A stretch of 9,559 nucleotides of DNA from Microcoleaceae cyanobacterium UBA9251 (GTDB lineage: Bacteria; Cyanobacteriota; Cyanobacteriia; Cyanobacteriales; Microcoleaceae), in the NCBI GenBank assembly GCA_003542015.1, contig DPLL01000388.1, forward strand, positions 1,076 through 10,634, in the 5' to 3' direction. Shown here piece by piece: positions 7,466 to 9,559 of the stretch. The translations under genes were made by a program, and so were the position numbers. The notes beneath the pieces are model-generated. The model had not been told where the DNA came from and did not search any database. It worked only from the letters and a program-made list of their open reading frames with translations. The stretch's first letter is position 1. The number at the start of each line of letters is the position of its first letter.

Positions 7466-7477
7466 GGGCTTTAGCCC
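7466..7477. repeat. GGGCTTTAGCCC palindromic element
   Basis: Arms GGGCT and AGCCC flank a TT centre, followed by CCGC. The wording GGGCTTTAGCCCCGCTTT resembles dispersed palindromic elements common in cyanobacterial intergenic DNA; this is recalled, not searched. Confidence 0.4.
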
Positions 7478-7484
7478 CGCTTTG

Positions 7485-7502
7485 AAAAGGGATACCCCTT
7501 TT
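7485..7502. repeat. 7-bp perfect stem-loop
   Basis: AAAAGGG (7485-7491), loop ATAC, then CCCTTTT (7496-7502). It is symmetrical enough to act as a weak bidirectional terminator. No gene ends nearby, so it is recorded as a structure only. Confidence 0.4.
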
Positions 7503-7680
7503 GTGCTACTTTATTTTGGGAAACCGTTGCCATTTTGGTATTTGGTCGGAAATGTTTATTAAACGCGATCGCTTTTGTGTGATCTATCTAAAGTATATTC
7601 GTTCAATTAGGTATAAGCGTCAGTAACTCAGGTCTAAAGACACTGAGCTTGAAATAGTAATCGAAGCAAGCTGCGGTAAA

Positions 7681-7917
7681 ATTATGTGGTTAAGTTATAC
7701 AGTGGAGAAGTTTATGGTGGAGGAGTTTGCTTGTGTGGGGTTGGATTGGTGGGAACATACCGCGATCGATGGGAGTCTTTATCGACCGACTGAGACTGCT
7801 GTAGGTCGGGGAAATCCGGGTAAGACTATGGTAAAGTTAGGTTGGGAGGCGAAATACAAGATGCGGGATGTGGTGAGATTGATGGTGGAGGGGAGGTGGT
7901 TAATTGATCGGGAATAA
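7681..7917 (+). pseudogene. Truncated, diverged gmd 3' remnant
   Basis: An open frame (ATG 7684 to TAA 7915-7917, 77 residues) aligns without gaps to the last ~70 residues of the gmd gene at 1-339. Shared blocks include GLDW-x-EH, SLYR, AVG-x-GNP, KLGWEAKYKM, DVVR and MVE; identity is about 60% by eye. The upstream nine-tenths of a GMD (Rossmann fold, catalytic YxxxK, RDWG region) is absent. At the junction, ATTATGT is followed directly by GGTTAAGTTAT, where the first copy has ten extra bases, so a deletion sits at the breakpoint. The KAK of the family block has become KTM. Divergence is too large for a recent duplication. Its last bases overlap the start of the next methyltransferase by 14 bases. 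It is very unlikely to be a functional dehydratase. Confidence 0.8.
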
Positions 7918-8611
7918 GATTCAAGTATGCACCTGCTGTGGCTCCGACAAAATCACACATTCCTCTGTTTTATGGGATTCACTGATTAATGAGTGGGGTC
8001 TCTCAAGCTACGAAGTTGAATATATCAATCGCCAACAAGGTCTGCACTGTATTAAGTGTCATGCTAACTTGCGGTCTATGGCTCTGGCTAAGGCAATTAT
8101 GAAGTGCTTTAATCATAGTGGTTTATTTAAATACTTTGTTAAGCTTCCTAGAATCCAGCAGTTAAAAATACTGGAGATTAATGAAGCAGGTAGTTTAACG
8201 CAATACTTATCTCAGAATCCTAATCATACTTTGGCCTCCTATCCGCAAGTTAACTTAATGTGCCTACCTTTCCCCGATCTATCGTATGTACTGGTGGTAC
8301 ATTCAGATACATTGGAACACATACACGATCCGATTCAAGCCTTGTCGGAGTCCAGGCGAGTATTAAATCCCGGTGGTTTTTGCTGTTTTACCATACCTAT
8401 AGTAGTAGACAGGCTAACCAGAACAAGGGAAGGCTTAGTCCCTAGCTATCATGGTGAAAATGGGTCAAACAAATCCGATCTTTTAGTTTATACTGAATAT
8501 GGAGCAGATGCTTGGAAACAACTTGTGCAAGCAGGATTCGACGAATGCAGAATTTATTCCTTAGAATATCCCGCCGCTCAAGCACTGGTTGGCGTAAAAT
8601 CAACTCATTAG
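7904..8611 (+). CDS. Zinc-knuckle SAM methyltransferase with degenerate motif I
   Basis: A 235-residue protein. The frame is closed by TAA at 7901-7903, and the only usual start before the cysteine motif is TTG 7904. GGAGGT (7892-7897), which lies within the gmd remnant, is 6 bases upstream. Residues 9-12 (C-T-C-C) and 49-52 (C-I-K-C) give two CxxC pairs, a likely structural zinc site, followed by NLRSMALAKAI. The methyltransferase part has KILEINEAG (88-96) in the motif I place without the usual D/E-x-G-x-G glycine pattern, LPFPDLSYVLVVHSDTLEH (121-139), RRVLNPGGFCCFTIPIVVDR (151-170) and a C-terminal YTEYGADAWKQLVQAGF. This family, with N-terminal cysteines, is familiar from cyanobacterial glycan clusters. 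SAM binding may be weak or altered given motif I. The 31-base gap to the next gene suggests co-transcription. Substrate unknown. Confidence 0.8.
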   Translation: MIGNKIQVCTCCGSDKITHSSVLWDSLINEWGLSSYEVEYINRQQGLHCIKCHANLRSMALAKAIMKCFNHSGLFKYFVKLPRIQQLKILEINEAGSLTQYLSQNPNHTLASYPQVNLMCLPFPDLSYVLVVHSDTLEHIHDPIQALSESRRVLNPGGFCCFTIPIVVDRLTRTREGLVPSYHGENGSNKSDLLVYTEYGADAWKQLVQAGFDECRIYSLEYPAAQALVGVKSTH

Positions 8612-8642
8612 CTAGAAATAAAAGTTTAAAGAGGTACATCCG

Positions 8643-9559
8643 ATGATGGAAATGGCATTCACAGGAGAAAGATACGTTCCTACAGTCCAAGGTCGTATCA
8701 GGTATGAGCATTTACATCGCTATGCTTTAGCACTAGAGTTTGTTCAAGGTAAATCAGTTCTTGATATAGCCTCTGGAGAGGGATATGGAAGTGCTTATTT
8801 ATCAAAAGTTGCTAACTCTGTTATCGGTGTTGATATTGACAGAGAATGTGTCAACTTCTCTCGTAAAAAATATGGAAATATTGCAAATTTAGAGTTTGTT
8901 GTCGGCTCTTGCGATGCGATTCCTCTTTCTAGTGAATCTATTGATATAGTAACCTCTTTTGAAACGATTGAGCATCACGATAAGCATGATGAAATGATGC
9001 GAGAAATTAAACGAGTATTGAAGCCAGGAGGGGTTTTAGTAATTTCCGCACCTAATCGTTTGACCTATTCCGACAATCCAAAATCGGCATCTGCTAATCC
9101 TAATAATCAGTTTCATGTAAATGAACCTTATGAATATCAATTCGTAAGTTTACTAAGTCGTTACTTCAAAAACGTTAAGCTATATGGACAGAGATTAGCA
9201 ATAGGCTCTTTTGTATTTCCATTATTGTCAAATAATCTTACCTCAAGTATTACATCTTACACAAGCAAAAAAGATGGACTCACAAGAGAATTTTGTTCTT
9301 TACAGGAACCAATCTATTTTGTGGCAGTATGTTCTGACGAAATAAATAATACACAAGAACTGTTAGATTCAATTTTTATTGACGATCAGGATGATGTTCT
9401 AATAGAACTTGAAAAGGATACACAAGTTCAATTAAATCAATTAAATCAAGCGAATTATAATTTAGAGTTGAAGCATATCAGATACTCAGAATTACAATCT
9501 GAGGTTTATCAACTTCAGGCATTGTTATCAAACTATCAGTCTCAACTGCAACAAACTGA
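8643..9559 (+). CDS. SAM methyltransferase with C-terminal coiled coil (3' end outside window)
   Basis: The frame runs from ATG 8643 to the window edge without a stop, ending in the first two bases of a codon. At least 305 residues are encoded. ATG 8643 is chosen because AAAGAGG (8628-8634) lies 8 bases upstream; ATG at 8646 and 8652 are alternatives. The N-terminus FTGERYVP ... EHLHRYALAL is characteristic of a large bacterial methyltransferase family. Motif I is VLDIASGEGYG (39-49), followed by VIGVDID, CDAIPLSSESIDIVTSFETI, EH, and RVLKPGGVLVISAPNR. From about residue 250 the sequence becomes Q/L/N-rich with heptad character (LEKDTQVQLNQLNQANYNLE), a likely coiled coil. In related proteins such a coil often links to glycosyltransferase domains, so the full protein is probably much longer. 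Nucleotide sequence is AT-rich, unlike the adjacent gmd remnant. Confidence 0.87.
   Translation, partial: MMEMAFTGERYVPTVQGRIRYEHLHRYALALEFVQGKSVLDIASGEGYGSAYLSKVANSVIGVDIDRECVNFSRKKYGNIANLEFVVGSCDAIPLSSESIDIVTSFETIEHHDKHDEMMREIKRVLKPGGVLVISAPNRLTYSDNPKSASANPNNQFHVNEPYEYQFVSLLSRYFKNVKLYGQRLAIGSFVFPLLSNNLTSSITSYTSKKDGLTREFCSLQEPIYFVAVCSDEINNTQELLDSIFIDDQDDVLIELEKDTQVQLNQLNQANYNLELKHIRYSELQSEVYQLQALLSNYQSQLQQT

Larger units (their letters stand above)
7198..7680. other. Non-coding stretch rich in HIP1 sites and short repeats
   Basis: I see no supportable gene or RNA in this stretch of about 480 bp. It holds three complete HIP1 octamers GCGATCGC (7215-7222; 7336-7343, inside GGGCGATCGCCC; 7565-7572) and further partial CGATCG sites (about 7237, 7253, 7270, 7443). 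It also has an 11-bp tandem duplication, a GGGCTTTAGCCC element and a 7-bp stem-loop. In-frame sequence upstream of the gmd remnant is open only from 7627 and shows no GMD similarity. The density of HIP1 and small palindromes is typical of cyanobacterial intergenic or decaying DNA. Confidence 0.7.

Noticed and set aside
7140..7680. Possible insertion sequence or attachment site in the repeat-rich gap
   Set aside because: No transposase or integrase fragment, no matching terminal inverted repeats and no target-site duplication seen.
1..9559. CRISPR arrays, tRNA or rRNA genes, phage or defence genes
   Set aside because: No regularly spaced direct repeats, no cloverleaf-type sequences and no hallmark proteins were found on either strand.

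Overview
The window looks like part of a cell-surface glycan (O-antigen, capsule or exopolysaccharide type) biosynthesis and modification locus from a filamentous cyanobacterium. The cyanobacterial call rests on five complete HIP1 octamers (GCGATCGC at 1087, 2700, 7215, 7336 and 7565), many partial HIP1 sites (CGATCG cores), AT-rich coding sequence, and large TPR-containing glycan enzymes. A Microcoleus/Oscillatoria-like source is an inference from general style, not a proof.

Layout. Positions 1-339 hold the 3' end of a GDP-mannose 4,6-dehydratase gene (gmd), cut by the window edge, followed by a 79-residue hypothetical protein (362-601). A forward block follows. It has a STELLO/DUF288-like glycosyltransferase (826-1821) and a 1,079-residue multidomain protein (1911-5150) with TPRs, a beta-rich insert, a GT-B-like region and a C-terminal SAM methyltransferase domain. 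Two reverse-strand methyltransferase genes (5194-6189 and 6453-7133) converge on it. A non-coding stretch of about 0.5 kb, rich in HIP1 sites and small repeats (roughly 7198-7680), precedes a second, truncated and diverged gmd 3' end (7681-7917). Two more forward methyltransferase genes follow (7904-8611, and 8643 to the window end, which is open at the edge).

How it works together. GMD makes GDP-4-keto-6-deoxymannose, the precursor of GDP-fucose, GDP-rhamnose and related deoxysugars. The glycosyltransferase-like proteins would assemble a glycan. Five distinct SAM-methyltransferase domains could methylate sugars or build or modify sugar precursors. None has a substrate that can be read from sequence.

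Most notable points: (i) the methyltransferase/glycosyltransferase block is bracketed by two gmd 3' ends in the same orientation, the second a remnant; (ii) the 235-residue methyltransferase appears to start inside that remnant, using its sequence as ribosome binding site and its end as start region; (iii) an 11-bp perfect inverted repeat covers the -35 box of the multidomain gene; (iv) an inverted pair of a 30-bp repeat lies between the two reverse-strand genes; (v) a eukaryote-associated STELLO-type fold appears in a bacterial glycan locus. No RNA genes, transposases, CRISPR arrays or defence genes were recognised.
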